Positions 1 through 8,496 of a stretch of DNA of 64,000 nt are shown one piece after another (positions within the stretch are counted from its first letter, which is position 1; the number at the start of each line of letters is the position of its first letter). Where the stretch lies: NCBI RefSeq assembly GCF_042677945.1, contig NZ_JBHUDN010000003.1; one strand, 5' to 3'. The notes beneath the pieces are model-generated. The model was not told the DNA's origin, did not search any database, and saw only the letters and a list, made by a program, of their open reading frames with translations. Made by a program: the position numbers and the translations under genes. Origin of the DNA: Haloplanus litoreus. Lineage in GTDB: Archaea > Halobacteriota > Halobacteria > Halobacteriales > Haloferacaceae.

Positions 1-240
1 CTGGTCCGTGGGGTCGACGTACTCGACCAGGTCACGGCCGGCCGTGCCGTTGTAGTAGTGTTCTTCCCAGTCCACGAGCAAGTCGAGGGTGCCGGCGGTC
101 AGCTGGTTGTTCTCGAAGGTTTCCTGATCCGAGAAGTACGCAGTCGTGCCGAGTCCTGCGCCCGCGGAGGCGATGCCAATCGTGCCGAGCCCGGCGAGCA
201 CCTTGCGCCGGGAAACGCTGAATTGTCGGTCGTCGTTCAT
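1..240 (-). CDS. SipW-cognate-type secreted protein, partial (C-terminus off window)
   Basis: The gene runs off the left edge, and only the first 80 residues are visible. It begins MNDDRQFSVSRRKVLAGLG, a twin-arginine-like SRRKVL motif followed by a small-residue hydrophobic stretch. A GTTAYFSDQETFENN segment follows, which is typical of SipW-dependent signal-sequence proteins (TasA/CalY-like) found widely in haloarchaea. Acidic residues plus LTAGTLDLLVDW resemble the start of the beta-sandwich region. These proteins are exported to the cell surface. The function of this one cannot be judged without the C-terminus. The ATG at 238-240 is the only good start. Confidence 0.75.
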   Translation of the reverse strand, partial: MNDDRQFSVSRRKVLAGLGTIGIASAGAGLGTTAYFSDQETFENNQLTAGTLDLLVDWEEHYYNGTAGRDLVEYVDPTDQ

Positions 241-518
241 TGTTGGTGAGTGCCCGCCGCGGCCGAGTCGGCCATCGGTTCGGGACAACACCACCTCCGA
301 CGGCGACCGATATAGGTAATCACACCGACCCGTTCGCCAAACGTCTTCGTAGGGGTTCCTACGGCTCGGTTACTGGATTCTACGGCTTCGTTAGCGCGGG
401 TGAAGGCCGACCCTGAACCGTCTCCAGCGGAGGCAGGACGACCCTGTACTCCGACGACCGGAATCGCACGCCGTGGTGAGCCGATCATACCTATAGGTGT
501 CTCGGACCTCGGGGAGAC

Positions 519-1076
519 GTGTCAGCGTTGCTCGCGGAGACGACTGGCCGGCCGATGACGGAGTGCCAGATCCATCAACTGCTCGCCAACGAACGCCGCC
601 GAGCCGTGATCGAACGTCTGGACGCCTCGACGGGTACCGTCACCGTGCGCGAGCTGTCGACGTGGGTCGCCGAAACCGAGGCGGACCAGTCGCCGCCACC
701 GGTGCGCGTCCGCGACAGCGTCTACACGTCGCTGCACCAGACGCACTTGCCCAAGCTCCACGACGCTGGTGTCGTCGAGTACGACCGAGAGCGGAGTCTG
801 GTCCACCTCCGCCCCGCCGTCAGGCAAGTCGACCGCCACATGGACGTGGTGAACGGGCTCGGTGTCACCTGGGGCGGCTACTACCGGAGCCTCGGCGTGT
901 TCGGCCTCCTGCTGGTGGTCGGCGCGCTCGCCGGCCTGCCGGTCGTCGAGCGACTCGACCCGTTGCTGTGGGCCAGCGGCACCCTCGTCGTCTTCGCCGT
1001 CTCGGGCGCGCTCCAGCTCTGGGACCATCGGTGGCGACTCCGCCGAACTCTCTGGAAGTCGATCCGTCGGCGCTGA
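519..1076 (+). CDS. DUF7344-type winged-helix membrane protein
   Basis: A protein of 185 aa from GTG 519. An alternative start is ATG 555, which gives MTECQIHQLLANERRR and fits the family better. Residues 15-105 look like the haloarchaeal winged-helix domain DUF7344: LLANERRRAVIERL, a tract on tightening the reading of pairs of helices, and HLPKLHDAGVVEYD. The C-terminal third contains two hydrophobic segments (about residues 128-145 and 150-168) and a basic tail. It is probably a membrane-anchored transcription regulator. No ligand or target is evident. The next gene starts 83 bp downstream on the same strand. Confidence 0.7.
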   Translation: MSALLAETTGRPMTECQIHQLLANERRRAVIERLDASTGTVTVRELSTWVAETEADQSPPPVRVRDSVYTSLHQTHLPKLHDAGVVEYDRERSLVHLRPAVRQVDRHMDVVNGLGVTWGGYYRSLGVFGLLLVVGALAGLPVVERLDPLLWASGTLVVFAVSGALQLWDHRWRLRRTLWKSIRRR

Positions 1077-1158
1077 CGAGGCAGGCGGTCCATACCTATC
1101 CCCGACTCCGACGTTCGGACTACCGACTCTCCCTCGGGAGAGCCGAGAGTACGATACC

Positions 1159-2049
1159 ATGTTCACAGCCATCGACGACCTCCGAAACCCCGAGTACACC
1201 GGCTCGAACCGGTGTGTCCCGTGTACGATCACCAACGTGGCCATCGCTGCCGTCGGCGGGGCCGCACTCTCCCTGTTTGCCGTCCCGCTCGGCGTGGCCT
1301 TCCTCATCGGCGGCCTCCTCGCCATCTACCTGCGGGGCTACCTCGTCCCCGGCACGCCGGCGTTCACCCGCCGGTACTTCCCCGACTGGCTCCTGGCCGT
1401 CTTCGACAAGGTGGAACCCGTGCCCGCGAACGTGGACGTGGTCGAGGTGCTCGTCTCGGCGGGCGTCCTGATCGACGGCCCCGCGGACCTCGAACTCTCG
1501 CCGGCGTTCGCGGCGGCGTGGAACGAACGGCTCCGCGGGATGGACGCCGAACGCGTCGGACTGGACGACGAGTCGATCACGTCCCGTGCGGACGGCGCGG
1601 CCGTCGGTGCGGTTGAACTCGCCGCGTTGACGGATCTCGACCCCGAGTCGCTCGTCGTCCAGCGGTACGGCGACGCAGTCGTCGCCAACGTCGGAACCGA
1701 GCGGATCGGCCGCTGGGAGTCCCGTGCGGCCTTCGTCGCCGACCTGGCCGCGGCCCGCGAACTGGACGATTGGGTCCCGCGGTGGCGGTCGTACCCGCTC
1801 GCGGCGCGGAGCGAACTGCTCGGCTCGCTCCGCCTGTTCCTCGAGCGCTGTCCCGCCTGTGACGGCGCGGTCACCCTCGAACAGGACGTCGTGACGTCCT
1901 GCTGTCGGAACTACGACGTGATCGCCGTCTCCTGTGCCGGCTGTGGTTCGCGGCTCCTCGAAGCGGACTTCGACGTCGGCGTCCTCGACGACCCCGCTCC
2001 GACCGGCAGTGACACGCCGGCCGGCCACTCGCGGGTCGAAACCCACTAA
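1159..2049 (+). CDS. Conserved haloarchaeal membrane-associated hypothetical protein
   Basis: Encodes 296 aa from ATG 1159. The open frame extends upstream, but the upstream residues are low-complexity Ser/Arg translation that overlaps the previous gene. Near the N-terminus is CVPCTI, then two adjacent hydrophobic helices (about residues 25-60) and a soluble domain. The C-terminal part carries a four-cysteine pattern (CPACDG, then CC, then CAGCGS), which suggests a zinc ribbon. I recognise the overall architecture as a recurring haloarchaeal conserved hypothetical, but no function can be assigned. It lies 24 bp upstream of the methyltransferase on the same strand. Confidence 0.75.
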   Translation: MFTAIDDLRNPEYTGSNRCVPCTITNVAIAAVGGAALSLFAVPLGVAFLIGGLLAIYLRGYLVPGTPAFTRRYFPDWLLAVFDKVEPVPANVDVVEVLVSAGVLIDGPADLELSPAFAAAWNERLRGMDAERVGLDDESITSRADGAAVGAVELAALTDLDPESLVVQRYGDAVVANVGTERIGRWESRAAFVADLAAARELDDWVPRWRSYPLAARSELLGSLRLFLERCPACDGAVTLEQDVVTSCCRNYDVIAVSCAGCGSRLLEADFDVGVLDDPAPTGSDTPAGHSRVETH

Positions 2050-2073
2050 CCCCACCCCCCCGAAGGGCCGGCG

Positions 2074-3018
2074 ATGACTCCGCTGGAGCGGTACGAATCG
2101 CTCGTCGACGACGTCGAGGCGTTCCGGGCGGCCTGTGACCGTCCGCTGCCCGCCGTCGTCCGCGTCAACACGATCAAGGCGACCGTCGACCGGGTGCGGA
2201 CCGCCCTCGACGCCGAGGGCGTCGCCTACGAACGGACCGACTGGCACCCCGGCGTGTTCCGCCTGCCCGACGACTCGCCCGGCCGGAACTGGCCGCACGC
2301 ACACGGCTGGATCCACGGTCAAGAGGAGGTGTCGAACCTCCCGGCGCTGGTGCTCGACCCCGACCCGGGCGACCGGGTGTGGGACGCCTGCGCCGCCCCG
2401 GGCAGCAAGACCACGCAACTGGCGGCCCTGATGGACGACCGGGGGCTCCTCGTCGGCAACGACAACAACCTCGGTCGGCTCTCGGCGCTGCGACACAACG
2501 CCGAACGCCTCGGCGTGACGAACCTCGTCGTGACGAACCAGGACGCGCGAAACTTCTCGTTGAAACCGCTCGGCGGTGGCGGTGGCGGGGACGGGGACGA
2601 CCCACGCGGCGTCGACGCCTTCGACCGCGTCCTCGTCGACGCACCCTGTTCCTGCGAAGGAACGATCCGCAAGAACCCCGACGCCTTCGATACGTGGACG
2701 CTGGACCACGTCCACAGCGTCGCCGGCGTCCAGAAGGGCATCCTCCGGCGGGCGGTGCAGGCGACCCGCCCCGGTGGGACCGTCGTCTACTCCACCTGTA
2801 CCTTCGCGCCCGAGGAGAACGAGGCGGTGCTGGATCACGTCCTCGGCGCCGAGGACTGTCGACTCGTCGACTTCGACGCCCCCCTCGACGGCGTCCCCGG
2901 CGTCACCGAGTGGGCGGGTGAGGCGTACGACCCGAGCGTCGAGAAGGCGCTCCGCATCTACCCACACCACAACGACACGGGCGGCTTCTTCTGTGCGAAA
3001 CTGGAGGTAGGGACGTGA
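2074..3018 (+). CDS. RsmB/NOP2/Sun-family RNA m5C methyltransferase
   Basis: 314 aa. This is a SAM-dependent cytosine-C5 methyltransferase acting on tRNA or rRNA. The Fmu/NSUN signature is clear. The SAM-binding segment reads VWDACAAPGSKTTQLA. The motif IV cysteine is in VDAPCSCEGTIRKN, and the motif VI catalytic cysteine is in VVYSTCTFAPEENE, so both family cysteines are present. A short Gly/Asp-rich loop (GGGGGGDGDD, about residues 167-176) is an insertion compared with bacterial RsmB. The gene overlaps the next one by 4 bp (GTGA), so the two are translationally coupled. The exact RNA site cannot be read from sequence. Confidence 0.9.
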   Translation: MTPLERYESLVDDVEAFRAACDRPLPAVVRVNTIKATVDRVRTALDAEGVAYERTDWHPGVFRLPDDSPGRNWPHAHGWIHGQEEVSNLPALVLDPDPGDRVWDACAAPGSKTTQLAALMDDRGLLVGNDNNLGRLSALRHNAERLGVTNLVVTNQDARNFSLKPLGGGGGGDGDDPRGVDAFDRVLVDAPCSCEGTIRKNPDAFDTWTLDHVHSVAGVQKGILRRAVQATRPGGTVVYSTCTFAPEENEAVLDHVLGAEDCRLVDFDAPLDGVPGVTEWAGEAYDPSVEKALRIYPHHNDTGGFFCAKLEVGT

Positions 3019-3530
3019 GCGAGAACGACGGACAGCGGTTCGACCGCCTGCCGGCGACGGCCGCGGAGCGCGAGGTTGCCGGACGAGCGACCCGCGCCGA
3101 AGTGATCGAGTGGTGGGTGGATCGCTTCGGCCTGTCGCCGACGACGTTCGACGACTACACGTTCTGGGAGAAAGGCGCCGGAAAGATCTGGATCTTCGCG
3201 TCGGATCTCCCCACCCCCGTCGCCGTCGAGGGGGTCGGCATGACGTTCCTGCGGACACGCCAGGAACACTGGAAGCCGACGACGAACGCCGTCCAGCGGT
3301 TCGGCGGTGCGGCGACGAAGAACGTGATCGAACTCGCGCCCGACGAGGCGGCGCGCTTTCTCGCCGGCGAGGACCTCGAACCGGAGTGGGACGGCGACTG
3401 GGGCTACCTGATCGCCGCCCACGAGGTGGCGGGCGAACGGGAACCCGTCGGCGTCGGTCTCTACGTCCACGACGAGTTGCGGTCGGTGGTCCCGAAGGGA
3501 CGGCGCGCGTCGCTGTCGGCGCGGGAGTGA
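3015..3530 (+). CDS. PUA-like companion of the m5C methyltransferase (DUF7122-like)
   Basis: 171 aa, GTG start overlapping the stop of the methyltransferase. The protein resembles the C-terminal RNA-binding portion (NOL1/NOP2/Fmu-associated, PUA-like) that is fused to the methyltransferase in other lineages. Supporting segments are FWEKGAGKIWIF, VGMTFLRTRQEHWKPT and AARFLAGEDL. I infer that the two chains together make one RNA-modifying enzyme, with this subunit helping to bind substrate RNA. There are no catalytic residues in this chain. The pair looks like an ancestral fusion split into two coupled genes, or the reverse. Confidence 0.75.
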   Translation: MSENDGQRFDRLPATAAEREVAGRATRAEVIEWWVDRFGLSPTTFDDYTFWEKGAGKIWIFASDLPTPVAVEGVGMTFLRTRQEHWKPTTNAVQRFGGAATKNVIELAPDEAARFLAGEDLEPEWDGDWGYLIAAHEVAGEREPVGVGLYVHDELRSVVPKGRRASLSARE

Positions 3531-3585
3531 GGCGGCCCCACACGTATAACCGCCTCCACATCGAGAATGGGGACGGTGTTCGCAC

Positions 3586-4398
3586 ATGACACACTTCGAG
3601 ACCGGTGACGGCGTCCCGATCTACTACGAGGACCACGGCGAGGGGGAGCCGATCCTCCTGATCCACGGCTGGACGATGAACTCGACGTACTGGTGGCAAC
3701 ACAACGTCGACGCCCTCGCTGCGGACCACCGCGTCGTCGCGATGGACCTGCGGGGGCACGGGCAGTCGGGGAAGACGGACGCGGGCCACACGCTGGCCCA
3801 GTACGCCCGCGACGTGCGTGACCTGCTCGACCACCTCGATCTGACCGGCGTGACGCCGGTCGGCTGGTCGATGGGGACGGCAGTCCTCCTGAACTACGTC
3901 GACCAGTTCGGCACCGACCGGCTCTCCGGGGCGGTGTTCGTCGACCAGAGTCCGAAGTTCCACACCGACGGGGAGTGGACACACGGCTTGCTCGGGGAGT
4001 TCTCCGGCGAGGCGGCGGCGGAACTCGCGACGAACCTGGAGTACAACCGCCCGTCGGCCGCCAAGCCGTTCATTCAGTCGATGTTCGCCGACACCGTCGA
4101 CGACGGGACGGTCGACGAGATGTACGCCGAGACGACGAAGACGCCCACGAGCGTCACACGCGATATCTTCCTCGACATGACGTACTCGGACCTTCGGCCG
4201 GTCCTCGGCGACGTCGACGTTCCCGTCCTGTTGCTCTACGGCGAGCGGAGTGACATCTTCCCGACGGACGTCGGGGCGTGGCTGGAGGGGGAGATTCCGG
4301 ACGCGACCCACGTGCCCTTCGAGGAGAGCGGTCACTGTCCGTTCTGGGAGGAGCCCGACCGGTTCAACGAGGAAGTCGCCGCCTTCGTCGACGGTTAG
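3586..4398 (+). CDS. Alpha/beta hydrolase
   Basis: 270 aa cytosolic alpha/beta-fold hydrolase. The oxyanion region is LLIHGWTMNSTYW. The nucleophile elbow GWSMG (about residue 95) holds the catalytic Ser. The acid is the Asp in LYGERSDIFP, and the His is in EESGHCPFWEEPDRFNEE. The cap region of about 60 residues after the elbow suggests a peroxidase- or esterase-like member of the family. Substrate unknown. The 3' end overlaps the convergent halocyanin gene by 4 bp. Confidence 0.88.
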   Translation: MTHFETGDGVPIYYEDHGEGEPILLIHGWTMNSTYWWQHNVDALAADHRVVAMDLRGHGQSGKTDAGHTLAQYARDVRDLLDHLDLTGVTPVGWSMGTAVLLNYVDQFGTDRLSGAVFVDQSPKFHTDGEWTHGLLGEFSGEAAAELATNLEYNRPSAAKPFIQSMFADTVDDGTVDEMYAETTKTPTSVTRDIFLDMTYSDLRPVLGDVDVPVLLLYGERSDIFPTDVGAWLEGEIPDATHVPFEESGHCPFWEEPDRFNEEVAAFVDG

Positions 4399-4799
4399 GG
4401 CTGGACGACGACGGTCCCGGTCATCCCCGACCCCTCGTGGGGGAGACAGACGTAGTCGTAGGTCCCCGGCGTCCCGAACGCGTGTTCGTAGCCCTCCCCG
4501 CCGCCGATCAGTCCGCCGCGCAGGTCGGCGCGTGCGGCCCGCTCGCTCCCGAAGCCGCCGCTGGCGAAGTAGTCGGCGTCCGCCGGAATCCCGTCGCCGT
4601 CCGCCGTCACCGTGTGGGCAATCGCACCCGCGTTCTCCCACCGAACCGTGGTGCCGGTTGCGACGGTGAGCCGCGCCGGTTCGTAGTCGAAGTCGTCGGT
4701 CATGGCCACGCGCCGCCCATCGCGTCCGCCGGCCGAACAGCCGGTCAGACCGCCGAACAGGGCCGCGCCGCCGAGGCGAAGGAGGCGTCGCCGATTCAT
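4395..4799 (-). CDS. Halocyanin/plastocyanin-like blue copper lipoprotein
   Basis: 134 aa. A lipoprotein signal with lipobox LTGCS sits at about residues 18-22, preceded by RRRLLRLGG, so export is likely Tat-dependent with lipid anchoring. The mature part is a cupredoxin. A type-1 copper site is visible as His in AHTVTAD, Cys and His in YVCLPHE, and Met in SGMTG. It is probably an electron carrier at the outer face of the membrane. It is the last gene of the operon oxidase-ZIP-halocyanin (start overlaps the ZIP stop by 4 bp), so its likely partner is the multicopper oxidase. Confidence 0.88.
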   Translation of the reverse strand: MNRRRLLRLGGAALFGGLTGCSAGGRDGRRVAMTDDFDYEPARLTVATGTTVRWENAGAIAHTVTADGDGIPADADYFASGGFGSERAARADLRGGLIGGGEGYEHAFGTPGTYDYVCLPHEGSGMTGTVVVQP

Positions 4800-6028
4800 A
4801 TGGCGACGAGGAGATCGGTGGCGTACATCACGACCAATCCGACGAGGAACGTGACGAGGTTGAGCGCCGTCGACGACTCCCCGCCGCGACCGATCATCCC
4901 CCGGAGTTCCCAGACCACCTGCAGGATAGCGCCGACGCCGACGGCGAGAAAGAGGGCGCCGAGCGTCGGCGAGTACGCGAGGCTACCGAGCCACCCGCCG
5001 AGGATCACCGGCGCGCCCGCGAGGATGCCCATCGCGGCGAAGTGGCGGAGCGGCGGTCGCTCGCCGCGGGCCACCGGGGTGACGACCGCCGGTCCCTCAG
5101 TCACGTTGTGGAGCATGAACCCGACTACGAGGAAGGCGCCGAGCGAGACGCGTCCGAGCGCGAACGAACTCCCGATGGCGAGGCCCTCCGCGAGGTTGTG
5201 CAGGCCGATGCCGAGGGCGACGAGGTAGGCGACCCAGAGACCGCTCGACGCACGGGTGTCGCCGTCGGCCGCCCGCCCCTCGCGCCACGCGCTGACCGAC
5301 TGCACCGCGAGGAGCGACCCGAGGATACCGAGGGCGACGAGGGCCGGTCCCTCGAACGCGCCGGGCACCCGCTCACCGAGCTCGAACGCCTCGAACCCGG
5401 CGTCGATGGCGAGGAAGACGAGGATACCGGCCGAGAACGCGAGGATGGCGTGGAGCCACCGGTCGCTCATCGTCTGCAGGAACGGGAACCAGAGCATACC
5501 GAGGGCGACGGGAATCACGCCGACGAACAGGCCGACGAGGACCATCGTGAGCAGGAGGTCGGTCGTCAGCCCCGGCGACTCGTTCGGGGCGACGACGGTG
5601 TGGTGGACCGTGCTCCCGTCAGAGAGGATCAGCGAGACGCCCAGATCCCATCCCGGATTCCAGTGGTAGGGGACGACGATTCGGGCGCTCTCCCGCGGTG
5701 CGAGCGTGGCGTCTCCGCCCGCGCCCCGCACCTCGAAGTTCCAGTAGGCGTCGTCGACGAGCACCTGTGAGACGGTCACCGCGTCCGGCCCGTTGTTCGT
5801 GGCGTGGAGGACCAACGTCTCGTCGTCCGGCAAGGTGGTGTGAGTCACCGACACGTCGGGGAGGGGGTCGCCGCCGGTATCCAGGGACGCGAACGGCGTC
5901 GCGGCGAAGAAGCCGCCGGCGAAGAGCACCAGCAGGACGACGGGCAGGACGGCTGCCACCCACCGGGGGAGACCAAGCGGTCGGTCGGTCCGGGATACGG
6001 TCGTGCCACTGTCGGTCGATTCAGCCAT
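4796..6028 (-). CDS. ZIP-family metal transporter with extracytoplasmic N-terminal domain
   Basis: 410 aa. The C-terminal about 260 residues are a ZIP permease. The metal-binding helix motifs HNLAEGLAIG and HNVTEGPAVV are intact, and about eight hydrophobic helices follow residue 155. The first helix (about 25-45) is followed by an extra domain of about 100 residues (VSVTHTTLPDDETLVLHA onwards) predicted to lie outside the cell and to be beta-rich. Classical ZIPs lack such a domain. The protein would import divalent metal (Zn, Fe or Mn). The gene directly follows the multicopper oxidase gene (no gap) and overlaps the halocyanin gene, so oxidation or sensing of the metal at the surface and uptake are probably coupled. 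Confidence 0.85.
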   Translation of the reverse strand: MAESTDSGTTVSRTDRPLGLPRWVAAVLPVVLLVLFAGGFFAATPFASLDTGGDPLPDVSVTHTTLPDDETLVLHATNNGPDAVTVSQVLVDDAYWNFEVRGAGGDATLAPRESARIVVPYHWNPGWDLGVSLILSDGSTVHHTVVAPNESPGLTTDLLLTMVLVGLFVGVIPVALGMLWFPFLQTMSDRWLHAILAFSAGILVFLAIDAGFEAFELGERVPGAFEGPALVALGILGSLLAVQSVSAWREGRAADGDTRASSGLWVAYLVALGIGLHNLAEGLAIGSSFALGRVSLGAFLVVGFMLHNVTEGPAVVTPVARGERPPLRHFAAMGILAGAPVILGGWLGSLAYSPTLGALFLAVGVGAILQVVWELRGMIGRGGESSTALNLVTFLVGLVVMYATDLLVAI

Positions 6029-7348
6029 TCAGATCACCTCGAAGAAGCTCATCCACCCGAGCTCGGCGAACTCGGACTGGTGGGCGTGGAACATGTACAG
6101 CCCCGGGTCGTGAGTCGAGTAGTCGAGTTCGATGATCCCCCGCTGTGCCTGACACTGCATGACCGTGTCCACCGTCTTCGACGTCGGTCGAAGGGACGTA
6201 CCGTGGTCGTAGTAGTCGAAGAACTGCGAGTGAGTGTGAAAGGAGTTGATGGGGTCGAACTCGATGGCGTTGATCAGGTACACGCGCTGACGGCGCGTCC
6301 GGTCCACCTGGATCGGGCGCTTCGTCTCGCCGGACTCCCAGTTTCCCTCGCCGTCGGTGTCGCCGACGCCGTAGCAGAACGCGCGGGTGTTGACGGCGTA
6401 CACTTCGTTGTCGCCGTCGAAGTTCGTGTCGAAGCCGTTCATCAGCATCACCATCTCGTCGACGGCGTCGTTGGCGGCGTGAGCGTGGTTCCGGCTCTCC
6501 GCCTCGGCGACGAGGGCCGCGCGGAGGTCCTCGGTGACCTGACTGGGGTGGAAGTCGCAGTACTCCTCGGGGCGTTCGGCGACGCGTTCGGGGTCCGGGT
6601 CGACGACGATGGCGCCGTACAGGCCCCGGTGGATGTGCTCTTTCAGCGGGAGGGAGTGGCAGTGATAGAAGTGACACCCTGCCGGTTGAGCGATCCACTC
6701 GTAGGTGTAGGACTCGCCGGTGTCGAGGACACCCGGACCGTTCGTCGGCACGCCGTCCATCGACGGATCGAGGTTGCGGAGGTGGGGATGGATCGTGTGG
6801 GCGTGTCGTCCCAGGTTCTCGAAGTGGACGCGGATCAGGTCGCCCTCGACGGCCCGGAGCGTCGGTCCGGGAACCTGCCCGTTGTAGGCCCACGCCGAGA
6901 ATTCGACCCCCGGCGCGATGGTGACCGTCGTGTCGACGGCGGTGAGGGTGAACTCCCGGACGGTCCGCCCGTCCTCCTCGTAGACGGCCTGTGGGACGTT
7001 CTCGCTCTCGCCACGCCCCGTGTTGAACCGTCGCAGGTAGTCGTGTGGGTCGAAGTTCAGGTCACGGTACTCGCCGACGGCGCCGAAGTTGCCGTGTGAC
7101 CCGCCGTCGTGTCCGGCGTGACCACCGTCGCCGTCGTCCGCCCGGCCGACGCCGGCGAGGGCTGCTCCGCCCGCCAGGCCGAGGCCACCGAGGACGGACC
7201 GCCGCGTGGCGGTGAGTTCCGCCCGGAGACTCTCGGTCAGGCGCCCCTCCAGTCGCTCCGTGAGCGCCGCGGCGTCCGGATAGTTCAACGACGGCATCGG
7301 TTGCTCCTCCCACCCCTCGCCACACACCGCGTCGACGAGTTCGCCCAC
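6029..7348 (-). CDS. Tat-exported multicopper oxidase
   Basis: 439 aa from GTG 7348. An alternative is ATG at 7297-7295, residue 18. A twin-arginine motif TRRSVLGGLGLAGG occurs at about residues 47-60, unusually far from the start. Copper-ligand clusters are HAHTIHPH, CHFYHCHSLPLKEHIHRG, NSFHTHSQFF and MFHAHQSEF. The arrangement suggests two cupredoxin domains like the short oxidases and NirK-type proteins. A His/Asp/Gly stretch DDGDGGHAGHDGG after the signal could bind metal. It heads the coupled operon with ZIP and halocyanin and has a strong palindromic promoter. The substrate (Mn, Fe or Cu) is not determined. Confidence 0.85.
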   Translation of the reverse strand: MGELVDAVCGEGWEEQPMPSLNYPDAAALTERLEGRLTESLRAELTATRRSVLGGLGLAGGAALAGVGRADDGDGGHAGHDGGSHGNFGAVGEYRDLNFDPHDYLRRFNTGRGESENVPQAVYEEDGRTVREFTLTAVDTTVTIAPGVEFSAWAYNGQVPGPTLRAVEGDLIRVHFENLGRHAHTIHPHLRNLDPSMDGVPTNGPGVLDTGESYTYEWIAQPAGCHFYHCHSLPLKEHIHRGLYGAIVVDPDPERVAERPEEYCDFHPSQVTEDLRAALVAEAESRNHAHAANDAVDEMVMLMNGFDTNFDGDNEVYAVNTRAFCYGVGDTDGEGNWESGETKRPIQVDRTRRQRVYLINAIEFDPINSFHTHSQFFDYYDHGTSLRPTSKTVDTVMQCQAQRGIIELDYSTHDPGLYMFHAHQSEFAELGWMSFFEVI

Positions 7349-7357
7349 GAATTCGAA

Positions 7358-7390
7358 TATACCATAGTATAGAATTAGATGCGTCTAATT
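7358..7390 (-). promoter_or_regulatory. Double-palindrome operator/promoter of the oxidase-ZIP-halocyanin operon
   Basis: Two adjacent perfect inverted repeats lie just upstream of the oxidase start: TATAC-CATA-GTATA at 7358-7371, and AATTAGA-TGCG-TCTAATT at 7373-7390. On the minus strand an AT-rich TATA-like box (TTTAAATT) overlaps the distal arm at about 7387-7394, about 40 bp before the GTG. This implies a short or absent leader. A repressor bound here would block TBP/TFB. The TTAGRN4YCTAA core resembles DtxR-family metal-repressor boxes, which would suit a metal-uptake operon. Confidence 0.6.
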
Positions 7391-7673
7391 TAAATGTTTG
7401 CTAGTCAGTAGTGTATCCGTACGGCCGCGCAGCGCGTCGAGTCGGCGGGGGATACCGAGAATCGCCGGGAGCAGCTACACGCCGTGACCACTGGACGTCA
7501 CCGGGAGACGTGCGCTCCTCCGCGGAGAGCGACGCACGTGGACGTTGAGACTGCTGCGCTCGATGCATCGTTCCAGGATCCGTTCTGCTAGCCCGGGCCT
7601 GGAGTTGCGACCGACCGCGCTCGGGAGTAGTGTTCTCTCCGGGGTGGCGATCCACGTCGGTTTTGAGGACTAG
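7391..7673. other. Intergenic region with a partial copy of a dispersed repeat
   Basis: No coding region is convincing here. The stretch TGGACGTTGAGACT at 7539-7552 matches the core of a longer repeat found at 10151-10184 (opposite strand) and 53840-53873. Otherwise I see nothing of note. Confidence 0.4.
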
Positions 7674-8084
7674 TCAGTCTCTTCGCACCGTGAGAACGGG
7701 GACTGGAGAGTGGCGGACGACACGTTCAGCGACACTTCCGATCACGAAGCGAGCAACGCCAGTCCGGCCCTGCGTCCCCATCACGATGAGATCGATCCCC
7801 TGCGTCGCACGATACTCCAGAATCTCTTGAGCTGGAACCCCCTCGACGACTTCCGTGACGACGGAGAGACCGACTCGAGTTCCAGCCACCTCGAGTTCAC
7901 GTACGGTTTCTCGTCCGTCGCGCTGGAGCGATTCGAGAAGCGGACCGGATCGCGACAGTCGCGTATCGACCACGTACAGGGCATGAACCGTGGCCTCGTA
8001 CTGTTGTGCGATTTCGAGTCCGTGTTCGATGGCCGCCTGTGCCCCCGGGCTTCCATCTGTAGGGAGCAGGATATCGGAGTACAT
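7674..8084 (-). CDS. Universal stress protein, UspA family
   Basis: 136 aa single-domain UspA-fold protein starting MYSDILLPTDGSPGAQ. The upstream in-frame Met at 8114 gives an atypical tail, so ATG 8084 is preferred. The ATP-binding signature GTQGRTGVARFVIGSVAERV is present near the C-terminus (G-2x-G-9x-G-S/T), so nucleotide binding is likely. It is a cytosolic stress or ligand-binding protein. Its neighbour is the NSS transporter on the same strand about 400 bp upstream. Pairing of Usp and transporters recurs later in this window. Confidence 0.9.
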   Translation of the reverse strand: MYSDILLPTDGSPGAQAAIEHGLEIAQQYEATVHALYVVDTRLSRSGPLLESLQRDGRETVRELEVAGTRVGLSVVTEVVEGVPAQEILEYRATQGIDLIVMGTQGRTGVARFVIGSVAERVVRHSPVPVLTVRRD

Positions 8085-8496
8085 GCCGTCCGATTGGTCA
8101 CGTGAGAGCATCAATCCCGTTCCACGAGAACCATCACGGAGGGTTCGTGACTCCCCTGCAAGGGATCTTTGGCGAGGTCACGCTGGGATACGGAGCCCCG
8201 TCATCGGCGAGGGTGTCTTCGGCTCCGACGTGGTGGAGACCGAAGCCGGGGATGTCCGTGAGCCAGTATCCGGGGCTGAGTGTAGGGACGAACGACTGTC
8301 GTGAGACGGCCCGACGACCGTTCTAGGTCGCTCGGAGCGTCGTACCGAGTCACGCCGACTCGACCCTCGAGGAACTCCGGACTGCCTCCGGCACGGGACG
8401 AAATCACCCGAGGGGAGGGCAGCGAACGCCGCACGGCTCTCCGCGAGGAACACGGTGCGTTCGCCCCCGAATAGCTCTGTCCGGACGGGACCCCGG
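8085..8496. other. Intergenic region of about 410 bp, no supported gene
   Basis: Open frames in this stretch are arginine/serine-rich shadows of one another without a start context or recognisable motif. I see no tRNA, repeat or terminator that I can defend. Confidence 0.4.

Noticed and set aside
1120..4641. A minus-strand open frame of 1173 codons over four plus-strand genes
   Set aside because: Arg/Val-rich antisense shadow caused by high GC; the plus-strand genes have clear domains and coupled starts.
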